From Desulforegulaceae bacterium (GTDB taxonomy: Bacteria > Desulfobacterota > Desulfobacteria > Desulfobacterales > JACKCP01), in assembly GCA_034006035.1 (NCBI GenBank), contig JAVETN010000001.1, forward strand, positions 1-64,000: a stretch of DNA of 64,000 bases, read 5' to 3'. Position numbers and translations under genes: made by a program. The notes below the pieces were generated by a model, which saw only the letters and a program-made list of their open reading frames with translations, made no database searches and was not told the DNA's origin. Position 1 is the stretch's first letter. Each line of letters starts with the position of its first letter. This document shows, one piece after another, positions 38,496 through 46,734 of the stretch.

Positions 38496-40019
38496 CTAAC
38501 TTTCTTCTATATCTTTTTCCGGTTTGTTTTCTTCCAGATCAATTTCTGCATCATCAATTTCTGCATCATCAATTTCTGCATCATCAGTTTTTACGTCATC
38601 AGTTTCTACGTCATCAGTTTCTACGTCGTCATTTTCTACGTCGTCATTTTCTACGTCGTCATTTTCTACGTCGTTAGTTTCTACGTCATCAGTTTCTACG
38701 TCATCAGTTTCTACGTCATCAGTTTCTGCATCATCAGTTTCGTCAACAAAATCTTCTGAAGTTGAGTCAGAATGCATTTTTGAGGCTGAATTTATTATTT
38801 TTTGAGCTTCTGTTTCATCTATTCCTTCAATCTGGGATAGTTCTGCAGCACTTATATCCTTAATTTCCTCTGGAGAACTATATCCTCCTGAATAAAGCTT
38901 TTCTGCAAGTTCAAGTCCTATCCCAGGAACTGCCATAAGAGAGTCGTAGCCTTGTTTCATTGCAAGAGAATAAGCAGCTTCACTTTTCACATCAAGGTGC
39001 CAGCCCGTGAGCCTTGCAGCCAACCTTACGTTTTGACCGCTTTTTCCAATAGCTATGGAAAGAAATTCGTCGGGAACTATAACTTCCATTGATTTATTGT
39101 CTTCGTCTATAATAACTCTTGCTATTTCTGCAGGTGCAAGAGCGTTGCAGACAAACCTTGCTGCATCAGGGCTCCATAGAACTATATCTATTTTTTCTCC
39201 ACGAAGCTCCTGGACAACTGTCTGAACTCTGCTGCCTTTGACACCAACGCATGAACCTACTGGATCAACATTGGATTCTGAGGATAGCACTGCTATTTTG
39301 GCCCTTACTCCGGGCTCTCTTGCTGCACAATCAATTTTTACAACTCCCTCGCTGATTTCAGGAACCTCGGTTTTGAAAAGGTTTATAAGGAAATCCGGAT
39401 GGGTTCTTGTAAGAATAATCTGGGGACCTCTGCTTTCATGAAGAACCTTCATTATATTGGCTCTTATCCTGTCGCCCCTTCTATATGTTTCGTTTTTTAT
39501 CTGCTCCCTTGCAGGAAGAACAGCTTCTGCCTGGCCAAGGTTGACAATTATATCATCTCTGTCAAATCTTTGAACAATCCCGTTTATTATTTCGCCTTCC
39601 CGATCTATGAAGCTGTCATAAACTGCATTTCTTTCAGCGTCTCTAAGCTTTTGGATTATCACTTGTTTTGCAGACTGGGCAGCTATCCTGCCAAAGCTTG
39701 TTGTATCAAGTTTTATTCCAAGACTATCACCTATTTCACATTCAGGATCGAGTTTACGGCCTTCTTTAAGTGATATCTCAAGTTCGGGATTTTCAATTTC
39801 ACCGGCAACAATATCTTTAAATTGAAAAACTTCTGTGTCCCCTGTTCTTTCATTATAAGCAACTTCTATATCAACATCAGGACCCAGTGTTTTTTTTGCG
39901 GCTGAAATAAGCGCCTCTTCAAGCGCATTGATAAGAACTCCCTGGGGAATATTCTTGTCTCTTCCAATTTGTTCAATTACTCTTTTTATATCACTGAAGA
40001 CCATTCGTATATTCTCCAA
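38496..40019 (-). CDS. nusA: transcription termination/antitermination factor NusA with repetitive acidic tail
   Basis: A 507-residue NusA, an RNA polymerase-binding elongation and termination factor. The N-terminal domain (FSDIKRVIEQIGRDKNIPQGVLINALEEALISA), S1 domain (GEIINGIVQRFDRDDIIVNLG), and KH domains (VDPVGSCVGVKGSRVQTVVQELRGEKIDIVLW; FLSIAIGKSGQNVRLAARLTGWHLD) are complete. They are followed by a single helix-hairpin-helix-like AR module (LMAVPGIGLELAEKLYSGGYSSPEEI). After about residue 425 comes an acidic tail of ETDDV-type pentapeptides encoded by a 15-bp tandem repeat. It is coupled to rimP (two-base gap). Confidence 0.96.
   Translation of the reverse strand: MENIRMVFSDIKRVIEQIGRDKNIPQGVLINALEEALISAAKKTLGPDVDIEVAYNERTGDTEVFQFKDIVAGEIENPELEISLKEGRKLDPECEIGDSLGIKLDTTSFGRIAAQSAKQVIIQKLRDAERNAVYDSFIDREGEIINGIVQRFDRDDIIVNLGQAEAVLPAREQIKNETYRRGDRIRANIMKVLHESRGPQIILTRTHPDFLINLFKTEVPEISEGVVKIDCAAREPGVRAKIAVLSSESNVDPVGSCVGVKGSRVQTVVQELRGEKIDIVLWSPDAARFVCNALAPAEIARVIIDEDNKSMEVIVPDEFLSIAIGKSGQNVRLAARLTGWHLDVKSEAAYSLAMKQGYDSLMAVPGIGLELAEKLYSGGYSSPEEIKDISAAELSQIEGIDETEAQKIINSASKMHSDSTSEDFVDETDDAETDDVETDDVETDDVETNDVENDDVENDDVENDDVETDDVETDDVKTDDAEIDDAEIDDAEIDLEENKPEKDIEES
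38539..38745 (-). repeat. 15-bp tandem repeat encoding the NusA acidic tail
   Basis: About fourteen copies of a 15-bp unit (plus-strand consensus close to TTTCTACGTCATCAG) keep frame and encode ETDDV, ENDDV or AEIDD pentapeptides. Blocks of identical neighbouring units (for example three ENDDV units) show recent expansion by slippage or recombination. All units are multiples of three, so copy-number change would not break the gene. Confidence 0.92.
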
Positions 40020-40021
40020 AA

Positions 40022-40510
40022 TTATATTTCAGGGTTAAGCCTGGCTGATTTGATTTTGTCAAAGGGGATTGAGACTTCTTCATTTTCAAGCTCAATTTTT
40101 GTAAAGTTTTCATCAGAATCTTTAAGGATACCTTTAAAGTTTTTTCTGTTAGAATCAGAGCTTAGAGGCTCGAAAAGTTTGATGTTTACTTTTTTACCCT
40201 TGAATCTTAAAAAGTCCTCTGGTTTTACAAGAGGTCTGTCCAGGCCAGGTGATGAAACCTCAAGGCTATATTTACCAGGAATGTCAAGTTTTACGTCAAA
40301 CAAATTACTTAGCTCACGGCTTATTTTTGCACAATCATCAATTGTAACGCCGCCATCTTTATCTATGTACAGCCTTAAAATTTTCATTCCGGAAATTACG
40401 GCAAATTCTGAATGAACAAATTCTATTCCTTCTGATTCGCAAACAGGAATGGCCAGCTCAGAAATTGTTTTTATGAGGTTTGGTCTTTCTTTTGATGAGG
40501 TTATGCCCAT
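40022..40510 (-). CDS. rimP: ribosome maturation factor RimP
   Basis: A 162-residue RimP needed for 30S maturation. The two-domain pattern is clear: ELAIPVCESEGIEFVHSEF, LRLYIDKDGGVTIDDCAKISRELSNLFDV, YSLEVSSPGLDRPLVKPEDFLRFKGKKVNIKL. The frame is open to a TTG at 40522, but that TTG sits inside the TTGGAG ribosome binding site, so the start is the ATG at 40510. It heads the rimP-nusA-infB-rbfA-nrnA-truB-rpsO-pnp block and lies just after a strong terminator of the pheST operon. Confidence 0.93.
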   Translation of the reverse strand: MGITSSKERPNLIKTISELAIPVCESEGIEFVHSEFAVISGMKILRLYIDKDGGVTIDDCAKISRELSNLFDVKLDIPGKYSLEVSSPGLDRPLVKPEDFLRFKGKKVNIKLFEPLSSDSNRKNFKGILKDSDENFTKIELENEEVSIPFDKIKSARLNPEI

Positions 40511-40536
40511 CTTTAACTCCAATAACTTGTTGTTCC

Positions 40537-40570
40537 ATAAAAAAATAAAACGGGTTTAAGACCCGTTTTA
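40537..40570 (-). terminator. intrinsic terminator after pheT
   Basis: A perfect 10-bp stem TAAAACGGGT/ACCCGTTTTA (40546-40555 with 40561-40570) with a five-base loop is followed on the minus strand by seven T. It separates the infC-pheT group from the rimP operon. Confidence 0.88.
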
Positions 40571-40642
40571 TGAAGGAGGCATCATTAAAACTACTACAAT
40601 TAAACTGTCCTTATATTCTTTTTCACCTATAAAGTCAAGAGA

Positions 40643-43072
40643 TTAATCCTGTCCGGGAAATCTGATTTCAAAATTATTCAAAAGAGCTGAAGTAACTTTG
40701 TCATGTACTTTATTAACCCGCTTATCTTTTAGGGTTTCTTTCAATGATCTATAGGTAATTCTAAAGGACAGGCTTTTTTCATTTTCATTTACAGCTTTGC
40801 CCTGATAAACGTCAAAAAGAGTTATGTTTTCAATTATTTCTTCATTGAGTTCTTTTATAAGATTTATTATATTTCCTGCTTCAGTTGCCTTTGGAATTAT
40901 AATTGTAATATCTCTTGTCATAGCAGGAAATTTTGGAACTTCTCTGAAAAGGGCTGAATCTTTTTTATTTTTCAATACAGAATCAAGGGTAGTGTAAAAA
41001 ATAAAAGTTTTTTGGTCTATGCCAAAGTTTTTAAGAGTCTTTGGTGAAACTTCAAAAATTCTTCCTGAGATTTTTTCGTTTATAACTATATCTGCACAGC
41101 CCCCTTTTTTAGCGTAAGGAGGTAGAGATTTTGATTTCTGAAAGTCTGGTTCAATTTTAAATTCTCCATAAAAGGCTTCAGCAACTCCTTTTATGTCAAA
41201 AAAATCAGCTTCAGGGCTTTTATCATCCCAAAGAAAGTTTCTCCTGTTTCCTGTGATTGCAGCTATTATATATTCTTTTTGAACTGATTGATTTATCTGC
41301 TCAAGATCAGGGAAGAAAGTATTTCCGGTTTCAAAAATTTTAAGATTTAATATCTGCCTTGACAGGTTGGAAGATATAGTTTCAAGAATTCCTGGAACAA
41401 GATCTGTTCTCATCAAAGACTGATCTTCTGAAAGCGGGTTTAAAATTTTTACAGGATCTTTATAAAATTCACCTGTGAGCCCTGATTTTTCAAGAAGATT
41501 ATTCCCTATGAAACTGTAGTTTATTATTTCATTAAACCCCAACCCCTTCATTATTTCCTTGATTTCCAGCCTGGGCCCATAATCACTTTTGTCCTCTTTT
41601 TCAAAGAAAGGATTCTTTGGAAAGGTTGTGGGGATGTTATTATATCCATATCTTCTTGCAACTTCTTCACTTAAATCTTCAGGTCTTTCAATATCAACTC
41701 TGTAAGAAGGGATATTTACAATGAAAATTTCTGGGTTCTCAGTTTTTTCAAGTGTAAATCCCACAGATTCAAGATGGGAAGCTGATTCTTCAGGCGAAAG
41801 TTTTATACCAAGTCTTTGGTTGCAGTTTGGTGTTGAGAACTTAATCTGCTTTTTATCAAAAGGTTTTATCTGGGTATCAATATAACCATTAATTGTTTTT
41901 CCATTTCCAAGCTCTTCTATAAGCTCGGCAGCTCTGTTTAAAGCTTTTTCAACCTGGTCTGGGTCAACACCTCTTTCAAATCTATGGCTGGAGTCAGTTG
42001 ATAGCCCAAGTTTTTTTGCTGATTTTCTTACTGAAGGGGGAAAAAAATATGCACTTTCAAGTAAAATCCTGGAAGTTTTTTCTGATACTTCTGAATTTTC
42101 TCCTCCCATAATTCCTGCTGCGGCAATTTTTTTGTCATTGTCGCAAATCATTAGGATTTCTGAGTCAAGGGTTCTTTCTTTTCCATCTAGTGTTGTAAAT
42201 TTTTCATTTTCATTTCCACGCTGAACTATGATTTTAGAACCTTTAATTTCATCATAATCAAAAGCATGGAGCGGTTGTCCTGTTTCAAGCATAATATAAT
42301 TTGTAATATCAACAATATTATTTATTGGCCTTATTCCTGAATATAAAAGAATGGTTTGAAGCCAGAAAGGGGAGGGGGATATTTTGACATCTTCAATATA
42401 TCTTGCACAGTATTTTGGGCAAAGTTCATGATCTTTTACCTCCACTAAGACTTTTTCTAAAATCTCGCCTTTGTTTCTTTCATCTTTATATTTGTTTGCC
42501 AAAGGAATTGAAAGTTTTGTTCCTTCTATTGCCGCAACTTCCCTTGCTATACCAATGAGGCTTAAGCAATCTGCCCTGTTTGGAGTAAGATCAACTTCAA
42601 AAACAGCTCCGTCAAGTTCCATTGCTTCAATGAATGAGGTTCCAGGGATTAAGTCTGATGGAAGGTCCATTATCCCTGAACTGTCTTCTGTTAATTCAAG
42701 TTCTTTTGCACTGCAAAGCATTCCCATTGAGACTTCGCCCCTGATCTTGCTTTTTTTGAGCTTAATTCCTCCGGGAAGCTCTGTGCCGGGAAGGGCAACA
42801 GGACCAATCATGTTTTCATAGATATTTGGAGCCCCGCAGACAATTTGGAGGTTTTCATCTCCTCCTGTATTTACCATACAGACTCTTAGTTTGTCAGCAT
42901 TAGGGTGAGCAATTATTTTTTCAATTTTTCCTATAATTATATCTTTAAGATAGCCATAGGGATAATCTATTGATTCAACTTCAAGACCTGTCATTGTAAG
43001 AGCTTCTGCAAGTTCTTCAGGTGAAGATTTGAAGTTTGTAAATTTTTTGAGCCATTTTAAACTTATTTTCAT
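40643..43072 (-). CDS. pheT: phenylalanyl-tRNA synthetase beta subunit
   Basis: An 809-residue beta subunit of the alpha2-beta2 enzyme that charges tRNA-Phe. The domains appear in normal order: the start MKISLKWLKKFTNF, an OB-fold tRNA-binding domain (IIGKIEKIIAHPNADKLRVCMVNTG), the B3/B4 editing domain (NRADCLSLIGIAREVAA...NIVDITNYIMLETGQPLHAFDYD), B5 and the catalytic-like domain, and the anticodon-binding FDX-ACB domain (FPAMTRDITIIIP...SFRITYRSLKETL). It begins two bases after pheS, so translation is likely coupled. Confidence 0.97.
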   Translation of the reverse strand: MKISLKWLKKFTNFKSSPEELAEALTMTGLEVESIDYPYGYLKDIIIGKIEKIIAHPNADKLRVCMVNTGGDENLQIVCGAPNIYENMIGPVALPGTELPGGIKLKKSKIRGEVSMGMLCSAKELELTEDSSGIMDLPSDLIPGTSFIEAMELDGAVFEVDLTPNRADCLSLIGIAREVAAIEGTKLSIPLANKYKDERNKGEILEKVLVEVKDHELCPKYCARYIEDVKISPSPFWLQTILLYSGIRPINNIVDITNYIMLETGQPLHAFDYDEIKGSKIIVQRGNENEKFTTLDGKERTLDSEILMICDNDKKIAAAGIMGGENSEVSEKTSRILLESAYFFPPSVRKSAKKLGLSTDSSHRFERGVDPDQVEKALNRAAELIEELGNGKTINGYIDTQIKPFDKKQIKFSTPNCNQRLGIKLSPEESASHLESVGFTLEKTENPEIFIVNIPSYRVDIERPEDLSEEVARRYGYNNIPTTFPKNPFFEKEDKSDYGPRLEIKEIMKGLGFNEIINYSFIGNNLLEKSGLTGEFYKDPVKILNPLSEDQSLMRTDLVPGILETISSNLSRQILNLKIFETGNTFFPDLEQINQSVQKEYIIAAITGNRRNFLWDDKSPEADFFDIKGVAEAFYGEFKIEPDFQKSKSLPPYAKKGGCADIVINEKISGRIFEVSPKTLKNFGIDQKTFIFYTTLDSVLKNKKDSALFREVPKFPAMTRDITIIIPKATEAGNIINLIKELNEEIIENITLFDVYQGKAVNENEKSLSFRITYRSLKETLKDKRVNKVHDKVTSALLNNFEIRFPGQD

Positions 43073-43074
43073 TT

Positions 43075-44085
43075 CTAGAACTGCTCCAGAAAACGGTAGT
43101 CATTTTCATAAAATTTTCTTAAATCATTAATTCCGTATTTCAGCATGGCAAGTCTTTCAACTCCCATTCCGAATGCAAACCCGGAATATGCCTCAGTGTC
43201 ATATCCAACGTTTTCAAATACTGCGGGATGAACCATTCCTGAACCTAAAACTTCAAGCCAGCCTGTGTTTGAGCATACTCTGCATCCCTTGCCTCTGCAC
43301 ATTACACATTTGATATCAACTTCTGCACTGGGTTCAGTGAAAGGGAAAAAGCTGGGCCTGAAACGAAGGGAAGTTTCCTTGTCAAAAAGATTGTGGATAA
43401 AAGATTCTAAAATACCTTTTAAGTCTCCGAAGCTGATATTTTTATCAACGAGAAGCCCTTCAATCTGATGAAACATTGGAGTGTGAGTCAGATCCGAATC
43501 GCATCTATAAACCTTTCCAGGAGCAATTATGCTTATGGGAGGTTCGTTTTTTTCCATATATCGTACTTGAATTGGAGAGGTATGGGTTCTGAGCACCACA
43601 TTGTTGGAAATATAGAAGGTGTCCTGCATATCCCTTGCCGGATGATGCTTTGGTAAATTTAGAGCTTCAAAATTATACCAGTCTGCTTCAATTTCCGGAC
43701 CTTCGGCAATTTGAAAACCTAGTTTGAAAAAAATCGAACAGATTTCCTTTTGAATTTTTGTTATGGGATGAAGGGTTCCGGTTTTTGGTTTTCTTCCCGG
43801 AAGAGTCACGTCTATATCAGCTGATTGTTCTGATAATTTTTCTTCAATCATTTCCAGTTTGGAGTTGATTTCTTTTTCAAGTTTGTTTTTTAGAAGGTTT
43901 GTTTTTTTTCCGGCTACAGGTCTTTCCTCTGGGGAAAGTGAGGAAATGTTTCTTAAAAACAGAGTTACCTTGCCTTTTCGGCCTAAATACTCAGTTTTTA
44001 TGCCCTGAAGCTGTTCTTCAGTTTCAGCTTTTTTAATGGCTTTTAATGCCTGTTCTTCAATTTCGTCAATACTTTCAGGTGCCAA
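43075..44085 (-). CDS. pheS: phenylalanyl-tRNA synthetase alpha subunit
   Basis: A class II synthetase alpha subunit. Motif 2 is [20 protein letters not shown] and motif 3 is [22 protein letters not shown]; the N-terminal coiled coil ([23 protein letters not shown]) is normal. An ATG at 44121 is open in frame, but it lies inside a terminator hairpin and would encode the T-run as Phe. A TTG at 44085 has GAGG seven bases upstream and gives the expected N-terminus [13 protein letters not shown], so I chose it (336 residues). Confidence 0.94.
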   Translation of the reverse strand: MAPESIDEIEEQALKAIKKAETEEQLQGIKTEYLGRKGKVTLFLRNISSLSPEERPVAGKKTNLLKNKLEKEINSKLEMIEEKLSEQSADIDVTLPGRKPKTGTLHPITKIQKEICSIFFKLGFQIAEGPEIEADWYNFEALNLPKHHPARDMQDTFYISNNVVLRTHTSPIQVRYMEKNEPPISIIAPGKVYRCDSDLTHTPMFHQIEGLLVDKNISFGDLKGILESFIHNLFDKETSLRFRPSFFPFTEPSAEVDIKCVMCRGKGCRVCSNTGWLEVLGSGMVHPAVFENVGYDTEAYSGFAFGMGVERLAMLKYGINDLRKFYENDYRFLEQF

Positions 44086-44102
44086 TTTATCGCCTCGATT
44101 GT

Positions 44103-44131
44103 TAAAAAAAAATCCCGGCATGATGCCGGGA
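44103..44131 (-). terminator. intrinsic terminator/attenuator between rplT and pheS
   Basis: CCCGGCA pairs with TGCCGGG around a TGA loop (44114-44130) and is followed on the minus strand by ATTTTTTTTT. It sits between the rplT stop and the pheS start. Because pheST has no other clear promoter, it is probably partial or regulated, as pheST attenuation is known in enterobacteria; no leader peptide with Phe codons was seen. Confidence 0.85.
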
Positions 44132-44139
44132 TAATCATC

Positions 44140-44490
44140 CTATAGACTTGCTGAAGCCTTCTCGGCAACAGCAGTGAAAGCCTTTGGGTCCGAAATAGCA
44201 AGATCAGCCAGTATTTTTCTGTCTAGTTCTATATCAGACTTTTTTAATCCGCAGATAAGCTTACTGTAGTTAAGACCGTTAAGTCTTGCAGCTGCATTAA
44301 TTCTAACATTCCACAGTCGCCTGAAAGTTCTTTTTTTCTGGCGTCTGTCTCTGTAAGCATAGGTCAGAGCTTTGTCTACAGCATTTTTGGCAGTACGAAA
44401 CAGATTACCCCTGCCACCTCTGAAGCCTTTTGCAAGCTTAAGAACCTTATTTCTTCTTCTTCTTGCCTTAAAACCTCTTTTAATCCTCAT
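44140..44490 (-). CDS. rplT: 50S ribosomal protein L20
   Basis: A 116-residue L20, an early 23S rRNA-binding protein and usual autoregulator of the infC-rpmI-rplT operon. The sequence [33 protein letters not shown] and [30 protein letters not shown] are typical. It lies 28 bases after rpmI. Confidence 0.97.
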   Translation of the reverse strand: MRIKRGFKARRRRNKVLKLAKGFRGGRGNLFRTAKNAVDKALTYAYRDRRQKKRTFRRLWNVRINAAARLNGLNYSKLICGLKKSDIELDRKILADLAISDPKAFTAVAEKASASL

Positions 44491-44518
44491 TTTAAAATCT
44501 CCTTTTACCCAGCTGACA

Positions 44519-44716
44519 TTAACTATAAGGAAGAAGTTGTCTTAACTGTTTTTCGTTTGTTTTGTCCGCAATTTTACCCGCACGAAGTTGTCTTTTACGC
44601 TTTGTAGATTTTTTGGTAAGTATATGGCTTTTGTTAGCTCTACGCATCTTGAACTTACCACTGGCTGTAACCTTAAAGCGTTTTGCTGCGCCGCGGTTTG
44701 TTTTCATTTTAGGCAT
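44519..44716 (-). CDS. rpmI: 50S ribosomal protein L35
   Basis: A 65-residue basic L35, starting [15 protein letters not shown] and ending RQLLPYS. The frame is open six codons further upstream, but the AAGGAG ribosome binding site sits eight bases before the ATG at 44716, and this gives the standard family length. It is followed by rplT. Confidence 0.96.
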   Translation of the reverse strand: MPKMKTNRGAAKRFKVTASGKFKMRRANKSHILTKKSTKRKRQLRAGKIADKTNEKQLRQLLPYS

Positions 44717-44910
44717 TTGAGTATCTCCTTGCACTAAACCTGCTTAAAATCATAAGTTAAAAAATAAAATAATAATATTTGAATAAAAGCAAATAAAAAT
44801 ATTAGATTTTTATGGATCATATATATTTAATAAATATCAAAAACAAATAAATATAGCAGAAATTGAGAAAAGACAATTTCCAGCTAATTTTAAATTTAGT
44901 TATAAAATAA

Positions 44911-45435
44911 CTATTCTTTTTTTGGAGCCAAAATCATTATCATGGTTCTGCCTTCAAATTTAGGCATGGTTTCGACTGTTGCAATATCGTCTATTTCCTC
45001 AGCTATTCTTGTAAGAATATCTTTTCCCATTCCAGGTAATGTTATTTCACGACCTCTAAACCTCACAGTAACTTTTACTTTGTTGCTTTTGGATAAAAAG
45101 TTTCTTATCTGTCTTAGTTTTGTATTAAGATCATGATCTTCAGTCTTTGGCCTTACTTTGATTTCTTTTACCTGAACAACAGTTTGTTTTTTCTTGGCTT
45201 CCTGCTTTTTTTTGGTCAACTGATATTTAAATCTTCCAAAATCCATAATCCTGCAGACCGGAGGACTGGCTCCAGGGGAAACTTCAACAAGATCTAATCC
45301 CGCCTCTTCGGCAACATTAATCGCATCTTTAATGCTAAGCACACCAAGCTGATTTCCTTCGGAGTCTATAACCCTGACTTCCTTTTCGCTAATCTGATGA
45401 TTGACCCTTGTTTGTTCAGTCTTTTTAACAGCTAT
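44911..45435 (-). CDS. infC: translation initiation factor IF-3 with ATA start codon
   Basis: IF-3 prevents premature subunit joining and checks the start codon. The first ATG in frame (45342) would give a protein lacking the N-terminal domain. Extending upstream yields AVKKTEQTRVNHQISEKEVRVIDSEGNQLGVLSIK, the complete family N-terminus, from an ATA at 45435, with AAGGAG spaced seven bases upstream. The product is then about 174 residues, normal for IF-3. A non-AUG start (AUU in E. coli) is a known feature of infC autoregulation. The C-terminal domain (IKVRPKTEDHDLNTKLRQIRNFL) is complete. No thrS gene precedes it. Confidence 0.93.
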   Translation of the reverse strand: MAVKKTEQTRVNHQISEKEVRVIDSEGNQLGVLSIKDAINVAEEAGLDLVEVSPGASPPVCRIMDFGRFKYQLTKKKQEAKKKQTVVQVKEIKVRPKTEDHDLNTKLRQIRNFLSKSNKVKVTVRFRGREITLPGMGKDILTRIAEEIDDIATVETMPKFEGRTMIMILAPKKE

Positions 45436-45533
45436 CTCTATTCTCCTTATTTTATATTATCTGAATAAATACCAAATAGACGGTATTTTTAGCTCATAAT
45501 CTTGGTAATTTCAAGTGTTTTTTTATAATGCAT

Positions 45534-46031
45534 TTACAAAGAAAGAGTATACCTTGAAAGAGGACTGTCTTTCCAGTACTTGTTTTTGGGCGACTCAAAG
45601 AATTTTTTAAAAAGTGAAAGGCTTTCTTTTCTTAAAACTCTTGGGGTGACTTCTGGGAATCTTTCCTGGTAAAAAACAGGAAATTGAGTTTTGTTTATTC
45701 CACATCCGCCGCCCATTACATCTTCGTAAGCATATACAATTCTTTTAAATCCTGAAAGGGTGATTGCTGAAAAACACATGAGGCAGGGTTCCATTGTGGA
45801 ATAAATTGTCATTTTGTTTTTCTGAACCAAGGGAAAGTTTTTTTCAAGTTCCCTTATTGCATTTATTTCAGCGTGATCAATTTCTGATGGAACTTTGGAA
45901 ATAGTTTTTTTTCTGCTGCCCTTTGCAATAACCTTATTGTCATTTACTATAACACATCCAACTGGAAATTCATTAAGTTTAAATGCTTCTGAAGCTTCTA
46001 TAAGGGCTTTTTTCATAAAAAATTCATCCAT
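45534..46031 (-). CDS. nucleoside/cytidine-type deaminase
   Basis: A 165-residue zinc deaminase fold protein. The catalytic HAE is in DHAEINAIRELEK and the PCxxC motif in STMEPCLMCFSAI. The N-terminal FMKKALIEASEAFKLNEFPVGCVIV fits the CMP/dCMP-TadA superfamily. The C-terminal region (TQFPVFYQERFPEVTPRVL) differs from typical tRNA-adenosine deaminase TadA, so a small-molecule nucleoside or guanine deaminase is as likely. It starts two bases after the HsdR-N-like gene. Confidence 0.82.
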   Translation of the reverse strand: MDEFFMKKALIEASEAFKLNEFPVGCVIVNDNKVIAKGSRKKTISKVPSEIDHAEINAIRELEKNFPLVQKNKMTIYSTMEPCLMCFSAITLSGFKRIVYAYEDVMGGGCGINKTQFPVFYQERFPEVTPRVLRKESLSLFKKFFESPKNKYWKDSPLSRYTLSL

Positions 46032-46033
46032 TT

Positions 46034-46588
46034 TTAATCCTTAAAACTTTTTGAGCAGATTGAATTGTCACAAGGACATCTTCCGTCAACATCAAATGCA
46101 AAAAGGATTTTTTCTGCCTTTTGCCTGATGTCATCGGTAATTTTTCTTTTTACTATAATTTTAGCCAACTCCTGTTTTGATAAAATCCCATCTAGCCCTG
46201 TTGATATGGTTTTGCCTGAGGCAGTATCAATGGTTTCTGCGTCTTCGCCATTTGTGGCAACAGACACTGGAATTTCATATTCTCCCATAAGCCTTGCAGA
46301 TGAAATTGCACTCATATGTCTGGAAACAATTGAGCCTGGACCGTATTTTACGATCATCATGGGTATATCATCTATATATACAGTGTAGTCAATGGAGATT
46401 TTGAATCTGTTTTTTCCTTTTTCAAGAAAAATAAAATTATTTTTAATGATATTGTTTTTATTGTACCCTTTTTTATACACTAACAATCTGGCGATTTTTT
46501 GTCTGTACCTTTCGTCATGGTTGTCTTCAATTGTTTCTCCGGTTATAAAATCCTTAAGCTCGCCAAGTATTAGGTGGTGGCTATTCAT
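46034..46588 (-). CDS. orphan protein with type I restriction HsdR N-terminal-like domain
   Basis: A 184-residue protein resembling the stand-alone HSDR_N group common in Desulfobacterota: DNHDERYRQKIARLLVYKKGYNKNNI, then FKISIDYTVYIDDIPMMIVKYGPGS and SARLMGEYEIPVSVATNGEDAETIDTASGK. The usual nuclease core has a D and an ExK; here the ExK position reads IVK, so catalytic activity may be lost. No HsdM or HsdS gene is present, so it is not a restriction system. The C-terminus has CPCDNSIC cysteines. Function unknown. Confidence 0.7.
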   Translation of the reverse strand: MNSHHLILGELKDFITGETIEDNHDERYRQKIARLLVYKKGYNKNNIIKNNFIFLEKGKNRFKISIDYTVYIDDIPMMIVKYGPGSIVSRHMSAISSARLMGEYEIPVSVATNGEDAETIDTASGKTISTGLDGILSKQELAKIIVKRKITDDIRQKAEKILFAFDVDGRCPCDNSICSKSFKD

Positions 46589-46734
46589 TTTTTATTTTGC
46601 CTTTACATTCTTTTTTTCATGTGAAAAGATGAATTTTTATTTATATATTTTATCAATTGTTAGGAATTTTCCCCTTTTTTGATATAATTGTGTTTTTGAG
46701 TGTAATCTGTCAACAACTTTTTATGGTAATAGCT

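Noticed and set aside
38539-38745. Possible CRISPR array
   Set aside because: The repeats are 15 bp, contiguous with no unique spacers, and stay in the nusA reading frame.
38524-38805. Serine-rich plus-strand open frame opposite the nusA tail
   Set aside because: It is the shadow of the 15-bp repeat read in reverse; the NusA frame is supported by family homology and operon order.
46034-46588. Type I restriction-modification system
   Set aside because: Only an HsdR-N-like domain is present; there is no helicase part, methylase or specificity subunit, and the nuclease ExK looks altered.
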